64,000 nucleotides of DNA from Calothrix anomala FACHB-343 (GTDB taxonomy: Bacteria; Cyanobacteriota; Cyanobacteriia; Cyanobacteriales; Nostocaceae), in contig NZ_JACJQG010000022.1 of assembly GCF_014696435.1 (NCBI RefSeq), positions 53,466-117,465 on the forward strand, written 5' to 3'. Positions within the stretch are counted from its first letter, which is position 1; every line of letters begins with the position of its first letter. Both the position numbers and the translations under genes were made by a program. The notes below the pieces were generated by a model, which was given only the letters and a program-made list of their open reading frames with translations, was not told the origin of the DNA and ran no database searches. Positions 8,415 through 18,510 of this stretch are shown piece by piece.

Positions 8415-8502
8415 TTGGTCAATGGTCAATAGTCAATGGTCAATGGTCAATGGTCAATAATCCATTTTCTTCCTTGTCCCCCTTGTCCTCCTTGTCTCCC
8501 TT
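8415..8502. repeat. TGGTCAA heptamers and CCTTGTCC repeats
   Basis: Six copies of GGTCAAT/AGTCAAT heptamers (8417-8459) are followed by CTTGTCCCC/CTTGTCTCC units (about 8471-8502). Both classes recur in this window, at 14521, 36196, 39859 and 52780. Confidence 0.85.
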
Positions 8503-8596
8503 GAACCTATGGGAAATTTTGGATTTTCACTGGGGATAATTGTTAAGATTCTCTAATATCCGTATTCTTGACGTTGCTAAAAATAAGTTGTATAAG

Positions 8597-9988
8597 ATGC
8601 TGAACCGACGCATTGCAGAAATATTACGTAGTGGTAAACCTGATGAGTCCCTCTTAGTTCAAGGCTGGGTGAGGACAAAACGCGAGTTGAAGGGATTTGC
8701 TTTTATTGAAATTAACGATGGTTCATCCTTAGCTAATTTACAAGTTGTGATTAACGAGGATGTACCAGAATACGAAACTACTATCAAAAATTTAAATACA
8801 GGTGCAGCGATAGAAGTCGCTGGGGTTTTAGTCGCTTCTCAAGGTAAAGGACAGCGAATTGAACTCAAAGCCGAGAAGCTGAAACTTTACGGGGAAGCTG
8901 ATCCCGAAACATACCCACTGCAAAAGAAACGCCACTCCTTTGAATTTTTGCGTACTATTGGACATTTGCGATCGCGTACTAATTCCTTTGGTGCAGTTTT
9001 CCGCGTTCGTAACGCTTGTTCCGCCGCAATTCACCAATTTTTCCAAGAAAGAGGCTTTTTGTGGGTACATACGCCCATTATCACCGCTAGCGATTGCGAA
9101 GGCGCAGGTGAACTTTTTAACGTCACCAGCTTGGATTTAAAAAATATTCCCCGCACAGAAAACCAAGCCATAGATTACAGCCAAGACTTTTTTGGTAAAC
9201 CCACCTATTTAACCGTTAGCGGACAGTTAGAAGCCGAAGTTATGGCGATGGCGTTTGGTAACGTCTACACCTTTGGCCCCACCTTCCGCGCGGAAAATTC
9301 TAATACTTCCCGTCACTTAGCTGAATTTTGGATGGTTGAGCCAGAAATGGCTTTTTGCGATTTAGAAGGCGATATGGATTTAGCTGAGGCGTTTCTCAAA
9401 TATATATTTGAATATGTCTTAGCAAAATGCCCAGAAGATATGGAATTTTTCAATCAACGAATTGATAATTCTGTGTTAGCAACAGCAGAAAATATTATTA
9501 ATAATCAATTTGAACGCCTGACTTACACAGATGCCATCAAGCTGTTAGAAAAAGCCGATGTGAAGTTTGATTATCCTGTGAGTTGGGGCTTGGATTTACA
9601 ATCGGAACACGAACGCTATTTAGCCGAACAATTGTTTAAAAAGCCTGTGATTGTTACCGATTACCCAGCGCAAATTAAAGCTTTTTATATGCGTCTCAGC
9701 GATGATGAAAAAACCGTGCGGGCAATGGATATTCTCGCGCCGAAAATTGGTGAAATCATTGGCGGATCTCAACGGGAAGAACGTTTAGATGTGCTAGAAC
9801 GCCGCGTTATAGCGCAAGGAATGAAGCCAGAAGATTTGTGGTGGTATCTCGATTTACGGCGTTATGGTACAGTTCCCCATGCAGGTTTTGGCTTAGGTTT
9901 TGAAAGACTTGTGCAATTCATGACGGGAATGGGAAATATTAGGGATGTAATACCCTTCCCCCGTACCCCGCAAAATGCTGAGTTTTAA
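8597..9988 (+). CDS. asnS: Asparaginyl-tRNA synthetase
   Basis: AsnRS charges tRNA-Asn with asparagine. From the ATG at 8597 ([14 protein letters not shown]) the enzyme has 463 residues, the normal cyanobacterial length; the longer frame from a TTG at 8540 adds residues not expected in the family. An N-terminal OB-fold anticodon domain (about 15-110, [17 protein letters not shown]) is followed by the class II core with motif 2 [15 protein letters not shown] and motif 3 [12 protein letters not shown] near the end. A Rho-independent terminator follows. Identification is secure. Confidence 0.96.
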   Translation: MLNRRIAEILRSGKPDESLLVQGWVRTKRELKGFAFIEINDGSSLANLQVVINEDVPEYETTIKNLNTGAAIEVAGVLVASQGKGQRIELKAEKLKLYGEADPETYPLQKKRHSFEFLRTIGHLRSRTNSFGAVFRVRNACSAAIHQFFQERGFLWVHTPIITASDCEGAGELFNVTSLDLKNIPRTENQAIDYSQDFFGKPTYLTVSGQLEAEVMAMAFGNVYTFGPTFRAENSNTSRHLAEFWMVEPEMAFCDLEGDMDLAEAFLKYIFEYVLAKCPEDMEFFNQRIDNSVLATAENIINNQFERLTYTDAIKLLEKADVKFDYPVSWGLDLQSEHERYLAEQLFKKPVIVTDYPAQIKAFYMRLSDDEKTVRAMDILAPKIGEIIGGSQREERLDVLERRVIAQGMKPEDLWWYLDLRRYGTVPHAGFGLGFERLVQFMTGMGNIRDVIPFPRTPQNAEF

Positions 9989-10035
9989 CTAATTCAGATA
10001 TTAGCCAGTAAGAAGGCAGAAGTACGGAGGCAGAG

Positions 10036-10070
10036 GGCAGAAGTAGTATTTTTGTCCTTCTGCCTTTTTT
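10036..10070 (+). terminator. Rho-independent terminator of asnS
   Basis: An 8-bp stem, GGCAGAAG (10036-10043) with CTTCTGCC (10057-10064), is followed by six T. It lies 48 bases after the asnS stop. Confidence 0.75.
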
Positions 10071-10113
10071 CGGTAATGGGGAAGGTAACTGACATTATGC
10101 TTGAGGAAAATTA

Positions 10114-10608
10114 ATGTTAATGTTGCTCTTCTGTGTTGAGAATGAACGTTACGCTTTGGCAAGCGAACAAATAGTAGAAATAGTGCCGCTTGTTAACCTC
10201 AAAACCCTTCCCCATAAACCCGATTATTTTGCAGGGGTTTTTAATTATCGCGGACAGATTGTACCTGTAATTGATTTGTGTCAATTACTGCATGGGAAAC
10301 GCAGCCGTGATTATTTAAGTACGCGAATTATTCTGGTTAATTATCGCGGTGATTGTAGCTTAAAATCGCACAATTCCTATATTCTCGGTTTGATGGCAGA
10401 AAGGGTTGTAGAAACCTTACATAAATCCGATTTGGATTTAGTTGATATTAATATTCAGATAGGTACAGCGCCTTACTTGGGTAAGATGATCGTAGACGAA
10501 CAAGGGATGATTCAATGCCTACGTCTTGAAGGCTTGTTATCAGATTCAGAAGAAATTCATCTTTTACCAGAAAGTTTTAACAGCGATCGCACATTGCTAA
10601 ACACATGA
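10114..10608 (+). CDS. CheW-like adaptor, WspB-like
   Basis: The 164-residue protein is a single CheW domain: LLFCVENERYALASEQIVEIVPLVNL at the start, FAGVFNYRGQIVPVIDL (about 40-56) in the centre and GKMIVDEQGMIQ near the end. CheW proteins couple chemoreceptors to the CheA kinase. It opens the chemosensory cluster and overlaps the CheR gene by four bases (ATGA), so the two are coupled. By order and by its partners it corresponds to WspB of the Pseudomonas Wsp system. The TAATG start has AGGAAA upstream as a ribosome site. Confidence 0.85.
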   Translation: MLMLLFCVENERYALASEQIVEIVPLVNLKTLPHKPDYFAGVFNYRGQIVPVIDLCQLLHGKRSRDYLSTRIILVNYRGDCSLKSHNSYILGLMAERVVETLHKSDLDLVDINIQIGTAPYLGKMIVDEQGMIQCLRLEGLLSDSEEIHLLPESFNSDRTLLNT

Positions 10609-11798
10609 CATATTCCGCAGGCGAAGCCTTACTTAAAGAGAAAATTGGCTTAGATGCAAACTCAATCGGTGCTGGTGCGATCGCTAATGTTATTGCTCAA
10701 CGCATGGCAGCTTGTAAAATTACCCATATATCTAGCTATTTGGAGTATTTACAGCAATCCCCAGCCGAATGGGAAGCACTCATTGATATTGTAATTGTCC
10801 CAGAAACTTGGTTTTTTCGCGAGCCGGAAACATTTGCTATTTTGCAGCAATATATCTCATCTCAGTGGCTACTCAAGCAACCGCAGCGAGTGTTGCGGGT
10901 GTTGAGTGTACCCTGTGCTACGGGTGAAGAACCATATTCGATTGCGATCGCATTGTTAGAAGCCGGATTGTCTGCAACAAAAATTCACATTGATGCTGTT
11001 GATATTAGTAAACAGTGTTTACTTAAGGCTCAAAGAGCAATTTACGATCGCTACTCGTTTCGTGGTAATAGTCTTGACTTTCAATGGCGCTATTTTCAGC
11101 CAACTGAGTCAGGATATCGCCTGCGAGAACAAATCAAAAGCATGGTGAATTTTATTCACGGTAATTTAGCCGATCCTAATTTTTTAATTGATCAACCGCC
11201 TTACGATATTATATTTTGCCGTAACTTATTAATTTACTTTGACCAAGCCTTTAAAGAGCAAACTCTTCGTGTTTTAGAAAGGTTAATCACCATTGATGGT
11301 TTGTTATTTGTAGCTCATGCTGAAGCCGGATTATTACTGCAAACTAAATTTAATTCCTGGCGTAAATCTTCAGTTATCACTTATCAAAAGATGAGCAAGC
11401 AGCAAAGCTTGAAAGATAAAATTTATTTGCCGATTAAAGAGAGTTTAGCAGTTGCTCCGCAAAACAAAATAATTGTCAACGACTTGCAGACAAACTTGTT
11501 AGAAACCGCTCAAGCAGCAGCCGATCGAGGATGCTTGGATGAAGCAGTCAAATTATGTCGAAAATACCTCAATGAGAATCAAATGAGTGTTGAGGCTTAT
11601 GTTCTCATGGGTGAGGTACAGCAAGCGATGGGAAATAACGAGCAAGCTGTACAGTATTTTCATAAAGCGATTTACTTACAACCGACTCACAAAGAAGCAT
11701 TAACACATCTCGCATTACTTAAAGAACATCAAGGAGATGTTGCTAGTGCTAATCTCCTTTGGCAAAGAATTCAAAGGTTAGATCAGAAGGAAGCCTAA
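10605..11798 (+). CDS. CheR-type MCP methyltransferase with TPR tail, WspC-like
   Basis: CheR methylates glutamates of chemoreceptors with SAM. The 397-residue protein has the N-terminal helical CheR domain (PETWFFREP, 66-74), the SAM-binding motif SVPCATGEEPYSIAIAL (101-117), and FCRNLLIYFD around residue 205. After about residue 290 come at least two TPR-like repeats (EAYVLMGEVQQAMGNNEQAV and ALTHLALLKEHQGD). A CheR-TPR fusion is the hallmark of WspC. It overlaps the upstream CheW gene. Confidence 0.9.
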   Translation: MTYSAGEALLKEKIGLDANSIGAGAIANVIAQRMAACKITHISSYLEYLQQSPAEWEALIDIVIVPETWFFREPETFAILQQYISSQWLLKQPQRVLRVLSVPCATGEEPYSIAIALLEAGLSATKIHIDAVDISKQCLLKAQRAIYDRYSFRGNSLDFQWRYFQPTESGYRLREQIKSMVNFIHGNLADPNFLIDQPPYDIIFCRNLLIYFDQAFKEQTLRVLERLITIDGLLFVAHAEAGLLLQTKFNSWRKSSVITYQKMSKQQSLKDKIYLPIKESLAVAPQNKIIVNDLQTNLLETAQAAADRGCLDEAVKLCRKYLNENQMSVEAYVLMGEVQQAMGNNEQAVQYFHKAIYLQPTHKEALTHLALLKEHQGDVASANLLWQRIQRLDQKEA

Positions 11799-12137
11799 GA
11801 ATTAGAAGAGACTAGTATTTTTTAGCCAGATTCCCTTGTTTATCGTTATCGAAAAAAAACTAGCGATCGCTTTTACAGTGCAAAATTAGAATTTTAATAA
11901 TAATTATTATTATATATTTAAACTACTTAATAAAATTTCAAATTTCTTAATTATAAAAACTGTGAATTTCATTGATTTTTTGGGAATTGTATAAACTGAG
12001 GACTTTTTAGTTTTATTTATTAGCCAACAAAAATATATCTCAGATTCAAAAAATCGGCTTTTATATTTTTGAATTTTTAATTAAAATCAGGACGCCAATT
12101 CTACCCAACAATCCATACAGAATCGGAAACATATTAT
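11799..12137. other. AT-rich spacer inside the chemosensory cluster
   Basis: This 339-base stretch contains one HIP1 octamer near 11862 and is otherwise very AT-rich. No ORF or terminator with a good stem is visible. It probably holds a second promoter for the receptor gene. Confidence 0.5.
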
Positions 12138-13820
12138 ATGCAACAAGGCATAAAAATCAATCAGTTTGTCATCGGCGGATGTACAATCATTGTTGCCTTA
12201 ACAGGCGTTACGAGCATTTTAGCTAATGCCACAAATAAATCATTGATAGAATCTAATAAATGGTTAAGCCATACTTATGCTGTCAAGACAGAACTCAAAG
12301 AAATATCGAAAATTTTAATTGATGCTGAAACGGGACAACGAGGATTTATTATCACTAATAAGCCTCAATATCTAGAGCCTTACAATCAAGCTAAAAGCGT
12401 TATCAAAGATAATTTTATCGGATTAAAAAACAAATTATCTAACAATCCAGAACAAGTAAAAAAGCTGATCAAAATTGAAGAATTATCTCGCCAAAAAATG
12501 GCAGAGTTAGAAGAAACAATTCAACTCAGAAATTCTGGTAAAGAAAAAGAAGTTTTAGCTCTAATAAATTCCGATGAAGGCAAAACTATCATGGATGATA
12601 TTAGGGTGCAAATGGATGAAATGCTCCTCATCGAAGACCAAACTTTAGAAGAAAGGCAAAAGCAAGCTAATCAAATTCAAATGTTTGCTGGCTTTGTGAG
12701 TTGGGGAAATTTCTTATGTATTTTCATCGTCACCTTGGCTGTAGCATTAGCAATTATTCTTATTCCTAGTCGGGCTTTAGCTCGTTCTTTACAAACAGCA
12801 TTTAATTTAGCAGAAAAAGTGTCTGCTGGTGATTTGACTAGTCATGTAGAAGTTACTTCTAACGATGAAATTGGCAAATTAATGGCTACGCTAAAAAGTA
12901 TGACTCAGAAATTGAGCAGTCTGATTCGTCAGGTGCAAAGTTCGGGGATTCAAGTAACTACTTCAGCAACACAAATAGCCGCTTCTGGTAAACAATTGGA
13001 AGCTACTTTAGCGGAACAAGTAGCCTCAACAAATCAGGTAACAGCTACAGCCAAAGAAATTGCTGCGACTTCCAGAGAACTGGTAAATACGATGGAACAA
13101 GTAGCAACAATGTCACAAATCACCACCCAAGCTGCCAGCGTTAGTCAAAAAGACTTGGTAAAGATGGAAGGTAGTATGCAGCAGCTAGTAATAGCTACTA
13201 ATAGTATTGCTGCTAGATTGGGCGTAATTAGCGAAAAAGCGAATAATATCAATAATATCGTCCTGACGATTACCAAAGTAGCCGACCAAACTAATCTTCT
13301 ATCGCTGAATGCAGCCATCGAAGCGGAAAAAGCAGGGGAATATGGCTTGGGATTTGCGGTAGTAGCGAGAGAAATCCGTAGACTCGCAGATCAAACAGCG
13401 ATCGCATCTTTAGATATTGAACAGATGGTGAAGCAAATGCAATCTTCAGTATCTACAGGAGTGATGGAAATGGACAAATTTGCGGCGGAAGTCGGACGCA
13501 GTATGGCAGATGTTGGTAATATCAGCACGCAAATTGGGCAGATTATTACAAAAGTACAAGATTTGAACCCCCACTTTGAATTGGTAAATAAGGGAATGGA
13601 AACTCAATCGGTGGGTGCGCAACAGATTAGCGATGCGATGGTACAACTTAGCAGTACTTCTTTACAAACTGCAGATTCCTTAAGGGAAATCAATAATGCG
13701 ATCGCCCAACTCAATCAAGTTTCTCAGGGTATGCGGCAAGAAATTTCGCGTTTTAAAGTCAAAACTGATGATTTTTCTGCTGTTAGCCAATATTTAAACC
13801 CAATAGATATGCCAGCCTAA
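12138..13820 (+). CDS. Methyl-accepting chemoreceptor with CHASE3 sensor, WspA-like
   Basis: This 560-residue receptor has TM1 (about 8-29), a periplasmic CHASE3-type helical bundle ([20 protein letters not shown] at about 61-80 is diagnostic), TM2 (about 184-210), a HAMP domain (about 211-265) and a cytoplasmic signalling domain whose hairpin tip includes [25 protein letters not shown]3 senses unknown extracytoplasmic cues. In the cluster it takes the place of WspA, the receptor that responds to surface contact in Pseudomonas. It overlaps the next CheW gene by one base (TAATG). Signal identity is unknown. Confidence 0.9.
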   Translation: MQQGIKINQFVIGGCTIIVALTGVTSILANATNKSLIESNKWLSHTYAVKTELKEISKILIDAETGQRGFIITNKPQYLEPYNQAKSVIKDNFIGLKNKLSNNPEQVKKLIKIEELSRQKMAELEETIQLRNSGKEKEVLALINSDEGKTIMDDIRVQMDEMLLIEDQTLEERQKQANQIQMFAGFVSWGNFLCIFIVTLAVALAIILIPSRALARSLQTAFNLAEKVSAGDLTSHVEVTSNDEIGKLMATLKSMTQKLSSLIRQVQSSGIQVTTSATQIAASGKQLEATLAEQVASTNQVTATAKEIAATSRELVNTMEQVATMSQITTQAASVSQKDLVKMEGSMQQLVIATNSIAARLGVISEKANNINNIVLTITKVADQTNLLSLNAAIEAEKAGEYGLGFAVVAREIRRLADQTAIASLDIEQMVKQMQSSVSTGVMEMDKFAAEVGRSMADVGNISTQIGQIITKVQDLNPHFELVNKGMETQSVGAQQISDAMVQLSSTSLQTADSLREINNAIAQLNQVSQGMRQEISRFKVKTDDFSAVSQYLNPIDMPA

Positions 13821-14518
13821 TGAATAGTGTTAATTTATCATCAAATCTAGAGCGCTGCTGGGATATCATTGGTGTTACAGGCGATCGCTCCTGTTCACAG
13901 CTTCCTACCTATGCTCATTGTCGTAATTGTCCAGTTTACTCCGCTGCTGGACGCCAGTTGCTAGAACGTCCCACTCTGGAAAACTATCGCCATGAATGGA
14001 CGCAATTATTAGCAGAATTAAGAAGTGTAGAAAATTCTCCCAATTCGTCTGCTTTGTTGGCTAGTGAAACGCTCAAAGTAGTGATTTTTCGTTTACAACG
14101 GGAATGGTTGGCACTTCCAGCCCAAATCTTCAAAGAAATCGCTTCACCCAGCCAAATTCACACCATACCCCATCGCGGCAACCAAACTCTCCGGGGATTG
14201 ATCAATATCCGTGGCGAGATGTTACTGTGCGTGACGTTGAATCATTTATTGCATATTGAGGCTGTTAATACCACCATGCAAACCGTCAGCGCAATAGCAC
14301 ATTCACGCATGGTAGTGGTAGAAAAACCAGGTAATACTTGGGTATTTGCTGTTGATGAACTCTATGGTATACATCGCTTGCATCGACAAGAATTGCGAGA
14401 TGCGCCGAGAAATCAAACTCAAGCTTACGCTCAAGGAATTTTCTCTTGGCACGGTGGTACTGTCACCTACTTAGATGATGAATTATTATTCACCAGCTTG
14501 GCGAGGAAGGTGCAGTAA
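13820..14518 (+). CDS. CheW with N-terminal cysteine motif, WspD-like
   Basis: The 232-residue protein starts with a four-cysteine segment (C13, C25, C34, C37; AHCRNCPVYSAAG), typical of WspD-type CheW proteins, followed by a CheW domain (about 85-230) with GLINIRGEMLLCVTL. The cysteines may bind metal, but that is not shown. It should link the receptor to the CheA-type kinase encoded next. Its start overlaps the receptor stop codon. STRR heptamers begin right after its stop. Confidence 0.87.
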   Translation: MNSVNLSSNLERCWDIIGVTGDRSCSQLPTYAHCRNCPVYSAAGRQLLERPTLENYRHEWTQLLAELRSVENSPNSSALLASETLKVVIFRLQREWLALPAQIFKEIASPSQIHTIPHRGNQTLRGLINIRGEMLLCVTLNHLLHIEAVNTTMQTVSAIAHSRMVVVEKPGNTWVFAVDELYGIHRLHRQELRDAPRNQTQAYAQGIFSWHGGTVTYLDDELLFTSLARKVQ

Positions 14519-15003
14519 GTTAATGGTCAATAGTCAATGGTCAATAGTCAATAGTCAATAGTCAAAGGTTAAAAGAATGAAATTGTGCAATGTTAATTAT
14601 TTTTCTACCTGAAACTTTCCAGCTAATTGATATTTTTAGTTATAAATTAATCTAGTTCATTTAATACCAAGTTTTAATCAAAGGTAGTATCTGTCATTGC
14701 GACCGGAACGCAGTGAAGAGAAGCAATCTCATTAATCTCAAGGTACTACAACAGACTGCAATTTAGGATTAGCATTAATTTCTTCTATTTCTTCTCTCTG
14801 TGTCTTTGGCATCTTCTCTGCGATACGCTACGCTAAGGCGGTTACATTTAAATAAATTTGAATTTAATCGTCAGTAATTTATACGTCAAAATAAGAGTGA
14901 AAAATATTTTTAACCGCAGAGGCGCAGAGAACGCAGAGAGTCAAGATTTTTTTATTCACCTGGAAAGGGATAATTTTTAGTCTTTTAAATGTGGAAAATT
15001 TAA
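14519..15003. repeat. Intergenic repeats inside the chemosensory cluster
   Basis: The 485-base gap holds six TCAATAG/TCAATGG heptamers (14521-14566), a TCATTGCGACCGGAACGCAG-type dispersed repeat (about 14695-14732), a CTGCGATACGCTACGC stretch (about 14818), and a copy of the AACCGCAGAGGCGCAGAG repeat (14911-14938) also found at 26909 and 46200. No ORF is credible. A promoter for the kinase gene may lie near its 3' end. Confidence 0.7.
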
Positions 15004-17274
15004 ATGTTAGAAGGATCGGATATTAGCCAGCTTTCTTTGCTGGATTTATTTAATATGGAAGTCAAAACTCAGGTTGTACTGCTCAATAACAATCTGTTGG
15101 CTTTAGAGAAAAACTTTAATTCTCAACCAGAACTCGCAGCTTTGATGCGTTCTGCTCACTGTATTAAAGGCGCAGCCAGAATTGTACACATAGATCCCGC
15201 AGTTACTCTCTCCCATGTGATGGAAGACTGCTTTGCTGCAGCGCAAGCAGGAAAAGTGACGTTAACTGCTGATGCGATTGATGTATTGCTAAAAGGAGTA
15301 GATATGCTCCTGTATTTGGCGGAAACTGCTGTAGCTAACCCTAATTTGCAGTTAGTGGAAGATGTTAGTCTTCAATCTTTAGTGACAGCGATCACAAATA
15401 TTTCTGTCACAGCTACAGCCGTAAATCTCAATGAAACAACGCCAATTGTAGAAGGACAGCCAAAAATCAACCTAGCGCCAGAAATTGCCCCAGTTTATGT
15501 CCCTAAATCTCCAGAGGAGCCAAATATTACTCTTAACCGAGGAGTAAGAGTGAATGCAGATAATCTCAATCGCTTGATGGGTTTAGCAGGGGAGTCGATA
15601 GTGGCGACTAAGTGGTTAGAACCATTTGCCAACTCTTTACTCAAAGCTACAGCTACTCAACTAGAATTGTCGAGTCTGCTGGAACAGTTACAAGAATTAC
15701 TGCGCAATTACTCGTTGGATCGGCAAATCAAAGAAAATCTGCTCGCTGTACATCAAAAAGCTAGTGAATGTAAAAAGATAATTAGCGATCGCCAAAACGA
15801 AATAGAATTATTTTCTCAGCGTTCTAGTAATCTCGCCCAGCGTCTCTATCAGGAAGTCATTGCTACGCGGATGTGTTCGTTTGCTGAGGGTGGACAAGGA
15901 TTTCCGCGTATGGTACGCGATTTATCCCGGCAGTTAGGCAAGCAAGTCCAGTTAGAAATTACGGGTAAGTATACACTAGTAGACCGGGACATTCTCGAAC
16001 GCTTAGAGGCTCCTCTGACGCAGATTCTCCGCAATGCTGTAGATCATGGGATTGAATCACCCCAAGAACGTTTAAAGCTGGGTAAGCCAGAATTCGGAAG
16101 CATTCGCATAGAAGTTGTCCATCGCGCCGGTATGTTATTTATTACCGTTGCTGATGATGGTAGAGGCATAGATCCAGAGTTTTTACGCCAAGAAATCGTC
16201 AAAAAGCAACTAACAAATGCAGAAATGGCAACTCAGTTAAGCGAAACTGAGCTAATGGAATTTCTGTTTTTACCAGGATTTTCTACAACGCAGATTGTCA
16301 CAGAAATTTCTGGACGAGGTGTGGGATTAGATATTGCTTACAGCACTGTGCGAGAAGTTGGCGGGACATTGCGCGCTGTCTCCAAACCAAGCAAAGGCAT
16401 GACATTTTACTTGCAGTTACCCCTGACTTTATCTGTCGTGCGGACTTTGGTAGTAGAAATTGCTGGCGAACCTTACGCTTTTGGGTTAACAAGAATTGAA
16501 CAGGTGTTGATGTTATCTCGTGGAGAAATTGCTACATCCGAAAATCGCCCGTTTTTTCTGATGAATAATCAAGTTGTGGAATTGATTTCTGCTAGGCAAG
16601 TTTTAGAATTACCGTCACCTGTAGTCAATCCAGACATTTTACCAGTGATTGCGATCAGCGATCGCCTAAATCATTATGGATTAGTTGTCGATAGATTTAT
16701 TGGCGAATATAGTTTAGTAGTTCGACCTTTAGATCCCCGCCTGGGCAAAGTTCCCAACATTAGCGCCGCCGCTATGATGGATGATGGTTCGCCAGTGTTA
16801 ATTATTGATGTCGAAGATTTAGTGCGTTCCATTGCTAAAGTCTTTTCTAGCGGACAAGCTAGCCAAGTCAATCAGTCTAGCCGTCAAGTTATTAGCAAAA
16901 CCTTCAAGCGAGTATTAGTTGTAGATGATTCCATTACCGTCCGGGAAATGGAACGCAAACTCCTAGAAAATAATGGTTACAAAGTTGAAGTTGCAGTCAA
17001 TGGTATGGATGGCTGGAACGCAGTCCGCAGTGGCGATTACGATTTAGTGATTACAGATATTGATATGCCGCGGATGAATGGTTTTGAACTCACCAAGGAA
17101 ATCAAAACCCATACCCAATTAAAACAAATACCTGTAATTATCGTTTCTTACAAAGATAGAGAAGAAGACAGAATGCAAGGCTTAGAAGTTGGTGCAGACT
17201 ATTATTTAACTAAAAGTAGTTTTCATGATGACACACTAGTAAAAGCAGTAATTGACCTGATTGGAGAAAGCTAA
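15004..17274 (+). CDS. Hybrid CheA histidine kinase-response regulator, WspE-like
   Basis: This 756-residue protein has an Hpt (P1) domain with the phospho-accepting His52 in SAHCIKGAARI, a dimerisation/P3 region, a CheA ATPase with the N box ILRNAVDHGIESP (about residues 340-352) and DDGRGID, a CheW-like P5 domain (about 480-615), and a C-terminal receiver starting at about 634 with DD in VLVVDDSITV and the acceptor Asp around 685 in TDIDMP. There is no obvious P2 domain. The domain order and length equal WspE. It should phosphorylate the CheB- and WspR-like proteins downstream; CheB starts two bases after its stop. Confidence 0.92.
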   Translation: MLEGSDISQLSLLDLFNMEVKTQVVLLNNNLLALEKNFNSQPELAALMRSAHCIKGAARIVHIDPAVTLSHVMEDCFAAAQAGKVTLTADAIDVLLKGVDMLLYLAETAVANPNLQLVEDVSLQSLVTAITNISVTATAVNLNETTPIVEGQPKINLAPEIAPVYVPKSPEEPNITLNRGVRVNADNLNRLMGLAGESIVATKWLEPFANSLLKATATQLELSSLLEQLQELLRNYSLDRQIKENLLAVHQKASECKKIISDRQNEIELFSQRSSNLAQRLYQEVIATRMCSFAEGGQGFPRMVRDLSRQLGKQVQLEITGKYTLVDRDILERLEAPLTQILRNAVDHGIESPQERLKLGKPEFGSIRIEVVHRAGMLFITVADDGRGIDPEFLRQEIVKKQLTNAEMATQLSETELMEFLFLPGFSTTQIVTEISGRGVGLDIAYSTVREVGGTLRAVSKPSKGMTFYLQLPLTLSVVRTLVVEIAGEPYAFGLTRIEQVLMLSRGEIATSENRPFFLMNNQVVELISARQVLELPSPVVNPDILPVIAISDRLNHYGLVVDRFIGEYSLVVRPLDPRLGKVPNISAAAMMDDGSPVLIIDVEDLVRSIAKVFSSGQASQVNQSSRQVISKTFKRVLVVDDSITVREMERKLLENNGYKVEVAVNGMDGWNAVRSGDYDLVITDIDMPRMNGFELTKEIKTHTQLKQIPVIIVSYKDREEDRMQGLEVGADYYLTKSSFHDDTLVKAVIDLIGES

Positions 17275-17276
17275 TT

Positions 17277-18275
17277 GTGAGAATTGCCATCGTTAACGAT
17301 ATGCTCATGGCAGTAGAAGTATTGCGGCGAATTCTCAGCAAAATACCAGAGTACGATTTAGCATGGGTTGCTTACGATGGTTTGGAAGCTGTGCAGAAAT
17401 GTGCAGTCGATACCCCCGATTTAATTTTGATGGATGTACTGATGCCGACGATGGATGGTGTAGAAGCCACGCGCTGCATCATGAATCAATCACCTTGTGC
17501 AATTTTGCTAGTTACAGCTAGCGTCAATCGCTATGCAGCTAAGGTGTTTGAAGCAATGGGCTATGGTGCTTTAGATGCCATCAATACGCCGACTGAGGGT
17601 AGTGCAGGGTTACTGAAGAAAATTGCTGCGATCGCTAGTTTAATTGGTAAGTCTTCCCGGCAGAAATTAGTCTCAGGAATAGCGCCAAAATCCCAGTTTT
17701 GGCAGAAACCATTACCGCCAATCATTGCCATTGGTGCTTCCACTGGGGGGCCCCAAGCTTTAGTGAAGATTCTCAGCCAATTTCCCCAAAATTTCCCCGC
17801 AGCGGTGATTGTGGTGCAACATTTGGATGCTGAGTTTGCACCTGGATTTGCTAGTTGGTTGAACGAGCAAATTCCCATGTCTGTGCAAATTGCGATCGCA
17901 GGTTCTACACCACAGCCAGGAAAGATTCTCATGGCTGGTACTAATCGTCATTTAATTATGCGTTCCGATCTCAGCTTGGATTATGATGCTGAACCTGCGG
18001 AAAGCTTCTACCATCCTTCAGTTGATGTCTTGTTTCGCAGTTTAGCCAATCATTGGCCGGAAACAGGAATTGGGGTGTTACTTACAGGTATGGGGCGAGA
18101 TGGTGCCCAAGGTTTAAAACTCATGCGCGAAGCAGGTTGGCAAACTATTGTCCAAGATAGCAAAACTTGCGTTGTTTATGGGATGCCTAAAGCTGCAGTA
18201 GAATTGAATGCAGCCGTGCAGATTTTACCTGTAGAAGCGATCGCTTCAGCTTGTACCAAGTTCTTACTTATCTAA
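17277..18275 (+). CDS. CheB-type methylesterase, WspF-like
   Basis: CheB removes methyl groups from receptors when phosphorylated. The 332-residue protein begins with a GTG two bases after the kinase stop. The receiver (1-115) has Asp53 in LMDVLMPTMDG and the segment VFEAMGYGALDAINTP, a close match to WspF from memory. The esterase domain has the nucleophile Ser155 in IGASTGGPQ, His in VVQHLD, and Asp in LTGMGRDGA. All catalytic residues are present. In the Wsp system loss of this protein locks signalling on. Confidence 0.93.
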   Translation: MRIAIVNDMLMAVEVLRRILSKIPEYDLAWVAYDGLEAVQKCAVDTPDLILMDVLMPTMDGVEATRCIMNQSPCAILLVTASVNRYAAKVFEAMGYGALDAINTPTEGSAGLLKKIAAIASLIGKSSRQKLVSGIAPKSQFWQKPLPPIIAIGASTGGPQALVKILSQFPQNFPAAVIVVQHLDAEFAPGFASWLNEQIPMSVQIAIAGSTPQPGKILMAGTNRHLIMRSDLSLDYDAEPAESFYHPSVDVLFRSLANHWPETGIGVLLTGMGRDGAQGLKLMREAGWQTIVQDSKTCVVYGMPKAAVELNAAVQILPVEAIASACTKFLLI

Positions 18276-18510
18276 CTATTAAATATTCTTTTTAACGCAA
18301 GTAAATTCACTCATTAAGTTTCTTTAAGTGCGGCAAACACTGATTTTTATTTGCCAAAAAATCGATTTTTTAAATCTTCCACGTTTTGATAATGCGGAAA
18401 CTAATGAAGTTTTTTTGGTGAAACCAAGCTATTATTAATCGTAGTTATCAGACAAATTTATTATTTAGACCGGAAATTTATTACTTTTTAAATAACCCCA
18501 AAAGACTGGT